This document shows, in pieces, positions 32,938 through 46,161 of a stretch of DNA of 64,000 nt. The notes below the pieces were generated by a model. It was not told the DNA's origin and made no database searches. It worked only from the letters and a program-made list of their open reading frames with translations. Position 1 is the stretch's first letter; each line of letters begins with the position of its first letter. Position numbers and translations under genes: made by a program. The DNA comes from Fallopia convolvulus. Lineage: Eukaryota > Streptophyta > Magnoliopsida > Caryophyllales > Polygonaceae. The stretch is from NCBI GenBank assembly GCA_964016875.1, contig OZ024726.1, forward strand, positions 52,688,825-52,752,824, read 5' to 3'.

Positions 32938-34948
32938 TTAATGCAAGAGAATCATCCCTAAGAGCATTCGGAGATGCTCAAAGGGTTGTCTATCCAAAGC
33001 TTTAGTGAAAATATCAGCAACTTGTTCATCTATTTTGCAATGCACCATTTCAATGGAACCTTTCTCTACGTGATCACGTAGAAAATGGTGGCTAATCTCA
33101 ATGTGCTTTGTTCTAGAGTGATGCACAGGGTTTTTTGAGATATTTATTGCACTAGTACTATCACATATAAGAGGAACAGTTCCAAAAGACATACTGTAAT
33201 CTTGAACTTGATATTTGAGCCATAGATAGAACTTGGGAACAACATGCAGCAACGGCTATGTATTCAGCTTCAACAGTAGAAAGTGCCACTGAGGATTGTT
33301 TCTTAGATCCCCAAGATACAAGACAATCCCCAAGGAACTGTGCCATGCTAGAGGTGCTTTTCCAATCTACTAGATGCCCTGTAAAGTCAGCATCAGTGAA
33401 GGAAACTAGTTCAAAGGAACTGTTCCTTGGATACCACAAGCACAGGTTGTCTCTTCCTTTGAGATAGCGAAAAATCTGTTTGACTTCCTTCAAATGAGAT
33501 TCCTTTGGATTTGCTTGGAACCGTTCACATAGACAGACTGCAAACATGATGTCCGGTCTGCTAGCAGTGAGATAGAGAAGGGAACCGATCATTCCACGAA
33601 AAAGCTTTTGATTGACATTTGTTCCATTCTCGTCTGTATCAAGGCGTGTGCTAGGAGAGATCGGAGTGTTAATGGGCTTTGCAGGGTCCATCCCATATTT
33701 TAATAACATTTCCTTGATATATTTCTGTTGATGAATCTTGGTACCATCCTTTGTTTGAGAGATATGAAGGCCTAGAAATAAATTGAGTTCTCCTACCATA
33801 CTCATCTCGAACTCACTACTCATTTGTTTCTCAAATTTTCTGTGAGCAAAGGGTTAGTGGAACCAAATACAATATCATCAACATAGACTTGCACAAGTAA
33901 AATGCCACCTGATTCTTTCTTCAGGAAAAGAGTCTTGCCGATGCACCCTCGTTGATAGCCTTTGGATAATAGAAATGAGGCGAATCTATCATACCATGCT
34001 CGAGGCGCTTGCTTGAGTCCATATAGGGCTCTTTCAAGAAAGTATACATGATCTGGCTTGCTTTCGTCTTCAAACCCACGTGGTTGCTTGACATAGACTT
34101 CTTCTTGAAGATAGCCATTGAGAAAAGTTGTCTTGACATCCATCTGGAACAGCTTGAACCCTTTGTACGTAGCAAAGGCAATGAGTAAGCGTATTGCTTC
34201 AATTCGGGCAACTGGTGCAAAAGCTTCCTTATAGTCTATCCCTTCCTCTTGGTTGTAGCCTTGAGCCACAAGTCTAGCTTTGTTTCGGGGCACATTTTCT
34301 GATTCATCGAGTTTGTTCCGAAAGACCCATCTAGTTCCTATAACATTCTTGTCTGTTGGCCTTGGAACTAGTTTCCACACTTGGTGTCTTTCAAATTGAT
34401 GGAGCTCTTCTTGCATTGCTTGAATCCAATCAAGATCTTTGAGTGCTTCCTGTATATTTTTGGGTTCAACAAGAGAGACAAATGCGTTAAAAGCATAAAA
34501 GTTATGGAGAGAAGAACGAGTTTGTACTCCCTGTTCTAGAGGTGTGAGAATGTTCTCAAGAGGGTGATCCTTTCTCTGATGATAGTTCCTGGGTTGAGGT
34601 GGATGTGTTTCTTGAAGTTCCCCCTGAGAAATGGAACTAGCTTCAGGTAGAGTCTGTTGAATCTCAGTAGTAGGATTGTTCCCAGAATCTGAAGCTTCCA
34701 ATGGTTCGGATGGATTGTCATCTTCTTCAGGGAAGTTAGTAGAAGGATCATCAAAATGCTCAGTGGTATCATCATCTTCATGATCATCCTCGTTGGTTAG
34801 TTCCTGTGGTTGAGACTCATTACCAGTGAGATATTCAGTGTCATCCTTTCGAGGATTCAAATCATCATCCTCTTCTGTTGGTTCCCTTGTTGGTATAGTG
34901 AAAGGTTTCACTGTTGTTCTTGGGAATGCATTGGAAGAGGTAGTTCCA
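32938..34948 (-). pseudogene. Copia RT and RNase H of element C
   Basis: Minus-strand frames carry the acidic linker, RT (QMDVKTTFLNGYLQEEVYVK, YGLKQAPRAWYDRF, YVDD near 33885) and RNase H (DADFTGHLVDWKSTSSMAQF, LSTVEAEYIAVAACC, DIFTKALDRQPF). Frame changes occur near 33820 and 33240. The upper edge is the TSD of the inserted gypsy element, after which the integrase half continues from 42837. Confidence 0.9.
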
Positions 34949-35554
34949 TGATAACTCCGAAGGATCGTCCTTGCAAGCCTTCCCGAGATCCACACGAATG
35001 AGCGCCAAATAATTAGAGACAAGGTTGTTGTTTGATTAATTGAAAAGAACGAGAGCAAGAGATGTAGAAGAAAGTAGAGAGCAAGAGAGGAATTACGTAA
35101 ATTGAGAGAGTAAGAGACTAGGGCAAGAGTAATCTCAATTGCCAATAATCCAAAACTGGGTTTTACAAAAGAGTAAGGGATTTATATAGAGAAGCTCCTT
35201 ACTAAAAAAACAAGGACTAGTTCCGATATGCAAAACGAGACACACGTCCGGTAATAAAAATAAACATAACGATAATATAAATAATGTCAAATTATGCAAT
35301 AAAATAAATAAATACATAGGCACCGATTAAGGCTCAGCTAGGCCAATAATGATCCGTCACATAAAGTCGTTACCGAGCATATGGCGATGTCTGGCTCGAC
35401 ATGCTGAGTGAACTGTAGTCGGGCTCTCAAAATGACTGAAGTAGTAGCCCTAGCAATGGCCTTAGCCCTAGAACGGGTGATAGGCCCATCTGAGCGAACA
35501 CTCATAGCCTCCTCCTCCTGCTCAGCTGACATAGATGTCGGTGTGGTGTCATCA
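34949..35554 (-). repeat. 3' LTR of the CRM-type gypsy element
   Basis: Contains the last part of the pol frame (35338-35554) and a minus-strand TATA-like TATATAAATCC near 35175. The polypurine tract GGGGGAGGGGG adjoins it at 35555-35565. Confidence 0.95.
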
Positions 35555-38290
35555 CCCCCTCCCCCTTGAGTGTGAAGCGTCCCCGCTTCACCCTCGTCGA
35601 ACTCAGGGGCAATGTATGGAGTGAGGTCGGCGACATTAAATGTCATATGAACACTGTACTCTGCAGGAAGATCAATTTGATAGGCGTTATCGCCCATAGC
35701 ACGAACAACACGAAACGGGCCATCACCCCGTGGAGATAGCTTGGTCTTGTGCTGAGCAGGAAAGCGCTCCTTGCGCAAATGCACCCAAACTAAGTCTCCC
35801 TGAGCGAATACAACCCGGCGCCATCCGCGGTTGTGCTGAGATGCATACTGCGAAGCGCGTCTCTCTAGTTGTGCCTGAGTCCTCCTATGAAGCTCTCTAA
35901 TCTGCTCTGCGCGGTTGGCCGCGGTAATCTGCTCTCCATCAGCAAGAGGTCTCGAGCTGAAATCCAGGGGTGTCAAAGGATTAAGGCCATAAACGACCTC
36001 AAAAGGAGTCAATTGCGTCGCCGAGTGCCTGGACCTGTTATAAGAGAACTCAACAATAGAAAGTAAGTCCTCCCAACGCCGAGGGTTCGCCTTCAACATA
36101 GTGCGAAGAAGAGCCCCAAGCATGCCGTTGGTCACCTTAGTTTGACCATCTGTTTGGGGGTGATAGCTCGTAGAGTATAGAAGCTTAGTACCAAGCTTCC
36201 CCCAAAGAGTGCGCCAAAAGTGACCAACAAATTTGGAGTCACGGTCACTAACAATAGTGTGCGGAACTCCATGAAGGCGTACCACATTATCATAGAATAG
36301 ATCAGCAATGTGAGCGGCACTATTTGTGGTCTTACAAGCCACAAAATGGGCCATCTTCGAAAACCGATCGACGATGACAAATATGGAATCCTTCCCCCTC
36401 CTAGATGCGGGCAAACCCACAATAAAATCCATGGACAAGTCTTCCCAAGGCCCAGTCGGGATGGGAAGCGGAGTGTACAAGCCATGGGGATGAGAAGAGG
36501 CCTTGGCTTTTTGGCAAGTGACACAAGCACGACAGTACCGTGTCACCTGGTGAGCCATGTGGGGCCAGAAGAAGTGCTCCTTAAGAGCAGCAAGGGTCTT
36601 CGGGATGCCAAAATGGTCCCGGCCATCATGAGCCTCCCGAATCAGCAAAAGGCGAATGGACGATGTAGGAATACAAAGGCGTCCAGCCTTATAAAGGTAA
36701 CCCTCGGAAAGGAAGTAGGTCTCATACTCACGGGAAATGAGGCATTGCGCATATAAAGGACCAAAGAATGGATCAGAAGAGTATAAGTCCTTTATAAGGG
36801 CAAAGCCTAACACCTTAGTCTCCATGTGAGTAAGAAGGGCATAACGGCGAGAAAGGGCATCAGCAACCACATTCTCGGTCCCCTTCTTATGGACCACTGT
36901 GTAGGGAAATGTCTCCAAAAACTCGACCCAACGAGCATGGCAACGGTTAAGATGAGCTTGGCTCTTCAAAAACCGAAGTGTCGCGTGATCACTATGAATA
37001 ATGAACTCGCGTGGCCAAAGATAGTGGGACCACGTCTTAAGGACTCTAATCAAGGCATAGAGTTCCTTATCATAGGTCGAGTAGTTGAGAGTAGGCCCAG
37101 TCAACTTCTCGCTAAAATAAGCTATGGGATGCCGCTCTTGGTGGAGGACACCACCAATGCCAATATGAGAGGCATCACACTCAATCTCAAAGGGACGAGA
37201 GAAGTCGGACAGCTGAAGAATAGGAGCCTGGCACAAGGCTACCTTCAAGGCCTGGAAGGCCTTATCATGAGCTGGGGTCCATACCACTATTGTGCCCTTC
37301 TTGGTCAAACCATGAAGAGGGGCAGCAATGGTAAAGCGACGATAGAAACCAGCAAGGCCGAGAAAAGACCTGACCTCAGTGGTGGTCGAGGGAGTAGGCC
37401 ACTCCCGAATGGCCTTGACCTTGCTGTCATCGATGCGCAACCCGTCCTTGGAAACAACGTACCCAAGAAAGACCGTGGACGGAGCGCAAAAAGAGCACTT
37501 GGCAAGATTGCCAAAGAGAGTCTCGCTACGGGCGAGTGAGGATGAGACGAAGATGGTCTACATGGTCCTCAAGTGTCTTAGAAAAGATCAAAATATCATC
37601 AAAATAGACGACAACGAACTTTCCCGGATACTCTCTGAACACGTGGTTCATGAGTCTCAAGAAAGTACTAGGGGCGTTAGTGAGCCCAAAAGGCATCACA
37701 AGCCACTCATATAGCCCATACATCGTCTTGAAGGCAGTCTTCCACTCATCGCCTTCCTTCATGCGGATCTGATGGTATCCGCTCCTCAAATCCACCTTAG
37801 AGAAAATGGTGGCTCCGTGCAACTCATCCAACATATCATCGAGCCTCGGAATAAGGTGACGGTACTTAACCGTAATCTGGTTAATGGCTCGACAATCCAC
37901 ACACATGCGCCAAGAACCATCCTTCTTGGGCACGAGAATAACAGGGACGACACAAGGGCTCAAAGACTCTCGGACATAGCCTCGTTCCAAGAGTTCTTGA
38001 ACCTGCCGCTGGAGCTCCTTAGTCTCTTCAGGGCCAACCTTATAAGCAGCTCGGTTTGGCAGAGACGCACCAGGCACCAAGTCTATCTGGTGCTCGATGC
38101 CTCGGACTGGTGGAAGTCCGGGAGGTAGCTCGTCAGAGAACACGTCAGCAAACTCCTCTAGCAAAGTAGCAACCGGGGTGGGTAAGGGCTGGGAGTCAGA
38201 ATCCTCGACTGGAGAAGAAGTCGGAAGGAGAAGAAGACAAGGCTCTTCGCCGCGGAGTGAAGCAGAAATCTCACTGCGACAGGCCATAAG
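35338..38290 (-). pseudogene. Gypsy RT-RNase H-integrase with CR-like tail, broken
   Basis: RT: VILVPKKDGSWRMCVDCRAI, KVDLRSGYHQIRM and VVYFDDILIFSKT (37570-38290). After a frame change near 37535: RNase H (IECDASHIGIGGVL, IHSDHATLRFLK), integrase zinc finger (RDHFGIPKTL ... CRACVTCQKAKA), core MDFIVGLP and SDRDSKF, then GQTKVTNG where the family has GQTEVxN. The catalytic Glu is thus Lys (codon 36136-36138). The end reads FNVADLTPYI, GPITRSRAKAIA and stops at 35338 inside the LTR. A frameshift near 38290 separates it from gag-protease. Confidence 0.9.
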
Positions 38291-41196
38291 GAGGCGTCGT
38301 TCAACACGCCCCTGTAGCTCGGGCGGTGACGACTAAAAGTGAGGCGCACCCGATTGGGCGGTTCCATGAGTGACGCAGGTCGACGCAGAGTGCGGCGCGC
38401 CTGTGTGTGCGGCGCGCGCCTTGGGCGTGGTGCCTGGCTGCGTGCCGTGAGAAGAGGGTGCACCAAAGGGGCGACACCAGGGAGTGGCGGCTCGGCGCCA
38501 TGAAAAGGAAGCTGAGCGCTCGGGTGTGCCGTCGAAAATGCCGGCGAAGGAACCCGAGTGTCAGAAGACTGGGTAGGTCGCTGCTCAGGGGCCATCCGTG
38601 GAGTATAAGTGGCCTTGTGACGATCACGCTTCATCTGGTCCTGCACGATCTCACTAGGCGACATAGGGTGAAGGGTGACGCGCTTTCCGTGGTAGCTGAA
38701 GGTATATGTGTTAAGGAATCCATCGTGAAAGACACGTCGATCAAAGAGCCAAGGATGCCCTAACAGCAAATGGGTGGCGTCCATGGTAATGACATCACAA
38801 ATGATCTCGTCTGAGTAACCGCCAATGGAGAAAGGAATGGAGCACTGCTCACTGACGCGGTTCCCGTTAGTAGACGAGATCCAATGGAGGGAATAAGGAG
38901 TAGGGTGTCGGAAAGTAGACAATTGTAAATAATCAACAACTTTCTTGTTGATAATGTTACAACAACTACCTCCATCAATGATAACACTCAGCGCGACTGA
39001 CTGGACAAGGCAACGGGTATGGAATAGGTTCTCACGCTGATCATAATGGGTAGGCTCCCTAATGGTCAAAGCTCGCCGGGAAATAAGAGTCAGCATGGTA
39101 CCAACGGTAATGTCAGGAGCATGACAAGCCAACTGCTCCTCATCAGCATAAACAGGGGCCTCAACAACTGGCTCAAGCGGGGCCTCCTCGTCATCTAAAG
39201 ATTCATAACCTCCAGTGTGCTCCGAGAAGAGAACGCGCTTGGCGTTAGGACAATTCCTCTGAAAGTGGCCTCGACCACCACACTTGTAGCACTCGACATC
39301 ACGGGCACGCTCGGTGCCTGATGACGCGGGCTGCGAGGAAGGGGCTCGAGCGGCGGCTGTGGGCGCCGTGCTCGGCAAAGCTCGGCCATGACTAGGCGTG
39401 CCTGAAGTGGAGGGCGGAGCTCTAGTAGAAGAATAATGGCCAGGCCTGGAATGAGAAGTGGTGGAAGAAGAAGGATAGCGAGGTTGGCTAGAAGACCAAG
39501 AAGAAGCTCGATTACGCACGTTCTGTTGATGGATTTGCATTGCAACGTGCGTTAAAAAGTTGATGTCCTTGATGGGCAAAATCTCCAATCGATCACGGAT
39601 CGACTGGTTAAACCCAGCTAAGAACCGACATCGAAAGGTCGAAGGCGCAGGGGTGATGTTGGCCTTATAAAACATGTCCTCCAACTTAGAAAAGAAGTCC
39701 AGAGGGTTGAGAGAGCCTTGGCGAGCCATGGCAATCTCTAACCTCATCTGGTCCCTATAGTCGGGGGGCACATATTTCCTATGCATGATGTATACCAACT
39801 GGTTCCATTCAGTGATAGGAAATTGGCCTATCCTAGACCTCTCAGCAACGAATCTATGCCACCAAACGCGAGCCGCACCCTGAAAGTGTAGGGTGGCAGT
39901 TGCGACGTAGTCCTCGGGTGGTGTCCGGCAATAGCGGAGCGTGTACTCTGTGGACTGAATCCACTCAAGACACGTAGCCGGATCATATAGACCATGAAAG
40001 GGGTCAATCTTGACTTTGACCTCCTGCCTGAGTGTGCGAGGCTGGTCATAGTCAAGATGAGGGCGGCGGTCTCGGTCGCCCCTATAGGCACGTGCATCGG
40101 GCGACAACGAATAATCATCATCGCGGCCGACGCGGTGCCTATTGCCATCATTGCGGCCCCGTGGTTGGTGCGCATCGGCGCGGGCACCACGGTCCCGATG
40201 GCCATGATTACGAGGCACTCGCTGAGCGGGCTCGTAATAGTCAGGCTCGAGTCTACGATCCCAATGGCGTGGGGGTGGAACCCAATCAGAAGGGCGACCA
40301 TGGGTGTCATGGACCCTAGTATGCCCACGGTTCCCGACGTTCGTCGGGGGTGGGACCCAATCCGATGGACGGCCATCCAAGCCAGGAGGATCGCCCAAAG
40401 GTGGCAAGTCTTAAGGGTTATCTAACCCCGCCAAGTGGAGTTCGTCGTCATCGAACTCGTGAAAGTCGTCCATAGGGATCGGGGTGGTATCGTAATACCC
40501 CTCGGCCCCAAATCGCGGCGTAGGTGTCGTAGAGCGATCTAAACGACCTTGGCCACGGTGTGGCTCAGTAGTAGTGGTAGGGCCACGATGAGGCGTCATG
40601 AGATGCTCATCATAGCGACCCGAGGCGCGCGGCGCTCTTGCCTCTAGGTTAGCCCTTGAACGCTGACCGTGCATTGTAGGCAACACCGATTGGTGATGTC
40701 TACTCTCGGGGGCATTCCTATCACTAAAGTACAAGGGATTGCGATGGGTAAAAAACTCACCTCGATGCTCATAGTCCCGGTCTCCCTCGTCGGAGTAAGT
40801 GCCGTCCACATATTCCTCGCGAACAACACACTCCTGTCGCCGGTCTTGAGTCGGAAGCTGCCGACTCTCAATAACAGATGGTAGGCGCCGAATAATCGGT
40901 TGTGTAGAAGTCTCCGGGTACATCGGCCCCTTACCACGCTCCAAAGCGCAGTTAGCGGCGGCTCCATTAGCGGCATTCATCGCGCCCGACAATTGCGCTT
41001 GGAGTTGCTGTTGTTGAGCTCGTGATTCAGCAAGCTCACGCCTCAAGTCAATAATCTCCTGCTGCTCGGGAGTCAGGACTACTCTCGGCTGCACATTTCC
41101 GGCATCCTGGACCTCGGAAGGAACTACCAATGCTGGAGGTGGATCATGCGTCGGGTTGTCCCCATCCCCATTAGTGGAAGGTTTACCTGTAGCCAT
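38291..41196 (-). pseudogene. Gypsy gag and protease with one in-frame stop
   Basis: ATG at 41196 (MATGKPSTNGDGDNP). Coiled-coil-like LRRELAESRAQQQQLQAQL, an Arg/Asp-rich linker, a retrotransposon gag domain (DPATCLEWIQSTEY, ARVWWHRFVAERS, DYRDQMRLEI), a CCHC knuckle (CYKCGGRGHFQRNC) and an aspartic protease (SVIIDGGSCCNIINKKVV, LLLGHPWLFDRR). One TAA at 40411-40413 interrupts the frame. The protease site DGGS is the form seen in CRM-lineage elements. Confidence 0.9.
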
Positions 41197-42224
41197 AGGA
41201 CAACAAGTAAAAGAGCACAAAAGGATCTAACTACCAACTAAGCACCCTAAACTCAAGCAAAACCACGTAAGGATGGGCTTGTCTAGGAATGCCGTGAGGG
41301 CGGCTTAAGGCTAAGTAGGAAAGAGTGATGTTATGATTAATACAATGCAAGTCAAGAAGCACTCCACACTTCAAAAAATTCAGATTCAAAAAGCCAAGAA
41401 AAGAGGTGAAATGGAGAGAAACCGAAAACTAGCCCAAACGACACAAAGAAGTCGGTTTACCTTATTTTGGCTATTCCGCTTCTAACTAATTTTTTTTAAT
41501 GCAAGAAGTTACTTTATTTTGGCTTTCGACTTGCAAATTTTTTTTTTAAAATGCAAGAAGTTACCTTATTTTGGCTTTCGACTTGCAATTTTTTTTAAAA
41601 AAAATTTTAAATGTGGCTCAACTAATACACGGTTAATAACATACAAAGTTGAATTGGCTATGTATGTAGTAACGTGTGATATGGCAAGTGCAATAAAATA
41701 CTATTAAATGGCCAATAAGTAGCTAACAAGATATAATCTGTACATAGCTAATGGAATAAGAAGACCGAAATTCAAGGCACAAATCATGCAAATTAATTAA
41801 GATAAGAATTGGCAATTAAGGAAAAGAGATTTGCATGATACTCATGGCCGAAATTAGAGCACCAGAATCTTGCACTTGAAATATATGAAATCGGCAATTA
41901 AAGTGGGAATGATTGAATAACTAGCAAGATCGGTACAACAATTAGGGTCAAACAAGATAGCATTTCGAATTGAATGATTTGAAGTATGGAATTTTAATCA
42001 ATGAACGTGCATACATGAATCAAATTCACATCACTTCTTATCATAATAAGGGTAGAGAAAAAAAAATTCAAGCCAAAATCACCTAGTAAGACTTGCTTAT
42101 AAGGCAAGGACACGGATCGAAAGTCGGAAGATCTCAAACAATGAACATGGAAATATGATATGGCATGGTTTAAACGTGGATCTATAAGAGATTAGAATGA
42201 CTTACAAGTGGCTCTGATACCAAT
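41197..42224 (-). other. Leader of the gypsy element with tandem repeats and primer site
   Basis: Non-coding. Near 41455-41600 a block reading TTACCTTATTTTGGCTTTCG recurs about three times. At the LTR edge the minus strand reads TGGTATCAGAGCCAC (42208-42222), the initiator tRNA-Met primer site. Confidence 0.8.
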
Positions 42225-42831
42225 TGATAACTCCGAAGGATCGTCCTTGCGAGCCCTCCCGAGATCCACACGAATGAGCGCCGAATAATTAGAGAACAAG
42301 GTTGTTGTTTGATTGAATTAAAGGAACGAGAGAAAGAGATGTAGAAGAAAGTAGAGAGCAAGAGAGGAATTACGTAAATTGAGAGAGTAAGGGACTAGGG
42401 CAAGAGTAATCTCAATTGCCAATGATCCAAAACTGGGTTTTACAAAAGAGTAAGGGCTTTATATAGAGAAGCTCCTTACTAAAAAAACAAGGACTAGTCC
42501 CGATATGCAAAACGAGACACACGTCCGGTAATAAAAATAAACATAACGATAATATAAATAATGTCAAATTATGCAATAAAATAAATAAATACATAGGCAC
42601 CGATTAAGGCTCGGCTAGGCCAATAATGATCTGTCACATAAAGTCGCTACCGAGCATATGGCGATGTCTGGCTCGACATGTTGAGTGAACTGTAGTCGGG
42701 CTCTCAAAATGACTGAAGTAGTAGCCCTAGCAATGGCCTTAGCCCTAGAACGGGTGATAGGCCCATCTGAGCGAACACTCATAGCCTCCTCCTCCTGCTC
42801 AGCTGACATAGATGTCGGTGTGGTGTCATCA
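42225..42831 (-). repeat. 5' LTR of the CRM-type gypsy element
   Basis: Matches 34949-35554, including a copy of the pol tail (MSAEQEEEAMSVRSDGPITR). It is followed by the target duplication TTCCA and then the integrase of element C. Confidence 0.95.
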
Positions 42832-42836
42832 TTCCA

Positions 42837-45800
42837 TGATGAATAGGTTCTTCATCAAAGATAAAATGGACACTCTCTTCAAACTTCTTGGTCCTTTTAT
42901 TGTATACTCGGTATGCTTTACTTTGAAGTGAGTAACCAGTGAAGATCCCTTCATCACTCCTTGGATCAAACTTTCCTAGAGCATCTTTTCCATTGTTATG
43001 AATATAACACCTGCATCCAAAGACTTTAAGATGGCAAATATTTGGCTTTCTTCCTTTGATTAGCTCATAGGAATTTTTTAATAGAATAGGTCTAATCATA
43101 GCCCTGTTAAGGATATAAACAGAGATTGCTTCAGCCCAGAAGTTTGATGGAACTCCACTTTCAAGCATCATTGCTCGAGCCATATTTTCCAAGGTGTGAT
43201 TCTTCCTTTCTACTACTCCATTTTGTTGTGGAGTTCTTGGTGCAGAGAAGTTGTGAGAGACTCCATTTTCATTGCAAAAGTTTAGAAAAGCTGAGTTGTC
43301 AAACTCTGTTCCATGGTCTGAGCGTATGGATTTCAGTTTAGTTCCTAGGCTGACTTCTGTTCTTTTGATAAGATCTCAAACTCCTTGAACGCTATTCCTT
43401 TGGAAGACAAGAAAATAACCCAAGTGAATCGAGAAAAATCATCACTAATAACAAACATGTACCTATTTCCACCATAGTTACATATGTCCATTGGGCCACA
43501 TAGGTCCATGTGTAGCATTTCAAGAGGTTTGGAAGTACTGACAACCTTCTTTGGTTTGAAGGAACTTCGAGTTTGTTTTCCTCTAGCACAAGCATCACAC
43601 AGTTGTCTTGTGTCTGGATTTATCCTTGGTAAACCAACTACAAGATCTTGTAAAAACAACTTTTGAATAAGGTTTAAACCTGCATGACCAAGGCGTCAAT
43701 GCCAAAGATCAGTATCACTTCTGGGAATTTTGAGACACGTCTTTCTTGGAGGTTGAAAATCTTGATCAACAATGTAAACATTGTTTGACCGTTTTCCTCT
43801 AAGAATAACTTTGTTGGTCTCTTTGTTCACAACCAGACACTCATTTGAATCAAAGGAAACTATGTTGTTTCCTTGATCACAAAGTTGTGCCACACATGGT
43901 AGATTATACCCAAGACCTGTCACAAGATTGACATTATTGATTTTGATTGATTTGTTGAGCTTGACTTCTCCTGATTCCTGAATTGCTCATTTGTTCCTGT
44001 TGCCGAAGGAAACGTTTCCTCCTTCAACCCGGGTGTTAAGCGAGGTTAGATTGTTTCTGTTTCCTGTCATGTGGTTGGAGCATGCACTGTCTATGAACCA
44101 CATACAGTTCTCCATCGCTTTCACCTGTAAAAGGATCAGTGTTTGGTTACCCAGGCTAGGTGTTCCTTGTCTGGTTCCTTACAGGGATAGTAGTCAACAT
44201 AATCTGCAATATTAACATCAATAGTGTGATAGTTCCTGTAGACTTTGGAGTGTGACATTCTATTGTAGTTCCTGTTTGTGTGATTTCCTAAGGAACTGAC
44301 TTTTATGTTTGGACATTGTTCCTTGTAATGACCATGACCTCCACATGTCCAACAAGTTTTATAATATTCTCCTAGATAAAACTTAGGGTGAGGCCTCTGA
44401 ATTCTATTTTTCTCTAAAGTTTCCTTATTTGGTCCTCTAGAACCGTTTCCCTTTGCTATTTTGACATATATCTTATGAGAGTAGTTCTCAGTGTAGTAGT
44501 CTCATTCCCCTTTGGTTCCACTCTCTAGAACTCTAATTTTCTCTTCTAGATGAGAATTTTTCATTTTCTCAGTTTGTAATTCTAAGGCTCTACTTTCACT
44601 TAGCTCTTTCAGAGTAAGGGTCTTTTGATCACTTCCAGAGTCTATTTCAGAGTATCCTATACCATGTCTAGAGGGAACAAATATGACTTTAGGAATCTCG
44701 ACAACTTTCTTTCCCTCACTTATCTCTAGCTTCTTAATAAGAATTTCCTTCTCTAAGGTAACAGTAGCAAGCACATAGATAAGCTCATTTTTAGCAGTCA
44801 TTACAGAGTCAAGTTCCTTTCTCAGGTTATCACACACAGAACATTCAACAAATTTAGTGTTTTTTAATTCAAGTTCCTTTTCAGCAACATCACTTTCTAA
44901 TTTAAGACAATGCTCTTCAATTTCAACCATTTACTTTTGAAGTTTCATATTGTCTTTAACAAGTTTAGAAAGTATGCGAATAAGATCTGATTTAGAGTAT
45001 TTATCAAAGCAACTAGTTAGAGTTAGAATACTCACATCCTCTTGTGGTTCCTTCGGATCTCCTTTGATAGCCATATCACACATATTCGGTGTAGTCCATG
45101 CCTCAGGATCTTCATCTTTTGAATCATCCCATGTTGCTATGTACGCTTTGTTCCCAGACTTATTTTCGTCATTTCCTAGAGGACATGCTTTAGCATAGTG
45201 ACCCTTCTTGAAGCATTTGAAACAAGTAATATCCTTGGTATCCTTTTCCCCGGACCTGTTATAATCTCTTGAGTGACTGTTCCCTCCATAGTTCTTTTGG
45301 AACTTTCCCTTTTTGTAGAGATTTCGTAATGCCTTTGTGATGAGCACTATGTCATCCTCTTCCTCATCTTCAGATTCTTCACACTGTTCCTGGACAGACT
45401 TAAGCACTTTCTCAAGCTTAAGTGCAATTCCTTTTCCAGGTTTGTCTTGAGCTTTGTTAGAGTTCCTCCTCCTCTTATAAGTCTTTAGTTTCCCAAAGAT
45501 CTCATGGAGCATGAGGTTCCTGTTGGATGGATTCTCTCTGAATGTTGTTCGATCATCAGTCCATTCTCCGGAAAGACCATCTATCGCCTTTTTGACTTTC
45601 ATTCGTTCTGTGACTTCTTCCTTTGAAATTCCCAAACCAGCAAGTTTGGTTAGTAGTCCTTCGAAGCAAAACTGATAAGATGATACAGTTTCTCCAGGTT
45701 CCATCCTGAAGTTATAGAACTCCTAACGAACGTCCATTTGATGATCTTCCTTTACATCCGAACTACCCACGTGCATCTGCTCGATTGCAGCCCACATTTC

Positions 45801-46112
45801 CTAAGCAGTTTCTAAGTTTCCAACCTTGGATGAGTCTATTTCACTCATGGAATTGTTGAGGTACATCTTTGCTTTGAAATTGGCCTCCATACACTTCCAC
45901 TCGTTTGGCCCCTATTTGGTGAGATCATCCTTGATGGTTGGGTTGATGGTGAAGTTCCCTCTCTCGATCACTGCCCATGCCTAGTATTCTTGATTGCGCA
46001 TCCAGTCTTTCATCAGTGCCTGCCATCGCTCAAATCGTCCTTCGATCGGCCTAGGTGGTTTATTGTTTTCATGTCCGATAGCGCTAAGTTCCGTAGACAG
46101 TTCCGTAGACAT
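42837..46112 (-). pseudogene. Gag, protease and integrase of element C, heavily broken
   Basis: Gag starts at ATG 46112 (MSTELSTELSAIGHENN) and continues GRFERWQALMKDWM, VSSYQFCFEGLLTKLAGLGI and a CCHC knuckle CFKCFKKGHYAKAC. Early gag carries four stops that are all TAG (near 45984, 45915, 45803 and 45724). Later ones are TAA (44931) and TGA (about 44500). Protease-side sequence shows SACSNHM, then GAG-pre-integrase and integrase (CDACARGKQTRSSF, MDLCGPMD, PRTPQQNGV), with several frame changes. The gypsy insertion follows FDEEPIHHG. Confidence 0.88.
44125..44138 (-). promoter_or_regulatory. Splice-acceptor-like tract at gag/protease junction (element C)
   Basis: On the minus strand TGATCCTTTTACAG follows AWVTKH of gag and precedes GTGAAAGCGATGG of the protease side. 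It corresponds to 10700-10714 of element B: stop codon, pyrimidine run, AG, then G. Lengths 14 and 15 give different frame relations. Confidence 0.45.
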
Positions 46113-46147
46113 CCTGCAAACTTTACAGAAAATCTAGAGCAACAAAG

Positions 46148-46161
46148 CTCTGATACCAATT
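46148..46161 (-). other. Primer-binding site of element C
   Basis: Minus-strand ATTGGTATCAGAGC directly follows the 5' LTR and matches the plant initiator tRNA-Met primer site exactly. Confidence 0.9.

Larger units (their letters stand above)
34949..42831 (-). mobile_element. CRM-type Ty3/gypsy element nested in element C
   Basis: LTRs of 606 and 607 bases (about 2% apart by eye) start TGATAACTCC and end GTGTCATCA. A perfect target duplication TTCCA lies at 34944-34948 and 42832-42836. Minus-strand order: LTR, primer site, gag, protease, RT, RNase H, integrase, 3' LTR. The pol frame runs past the polypurine tract into the 3' LTR and ends with PITRSRAKAIA and a short tail, which, as I recall, is the mark of centromeric (CRM) elements. 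Frameshifts and an integrase Glu-to-Lys change make it non-autonomous. Confidence 0.93.

Noticed and set aside
36826..37539. 237-codon plus-strand ORF
   Set aside because: It is antisense to the gypsy RNase H and integrase, which fully account for the region.
39994..40425. 143-codon plus-strand ORF
   Set aside because: Antisense to the Arg/Asp-rich gag linker; low-complexity composition explains the open frame.
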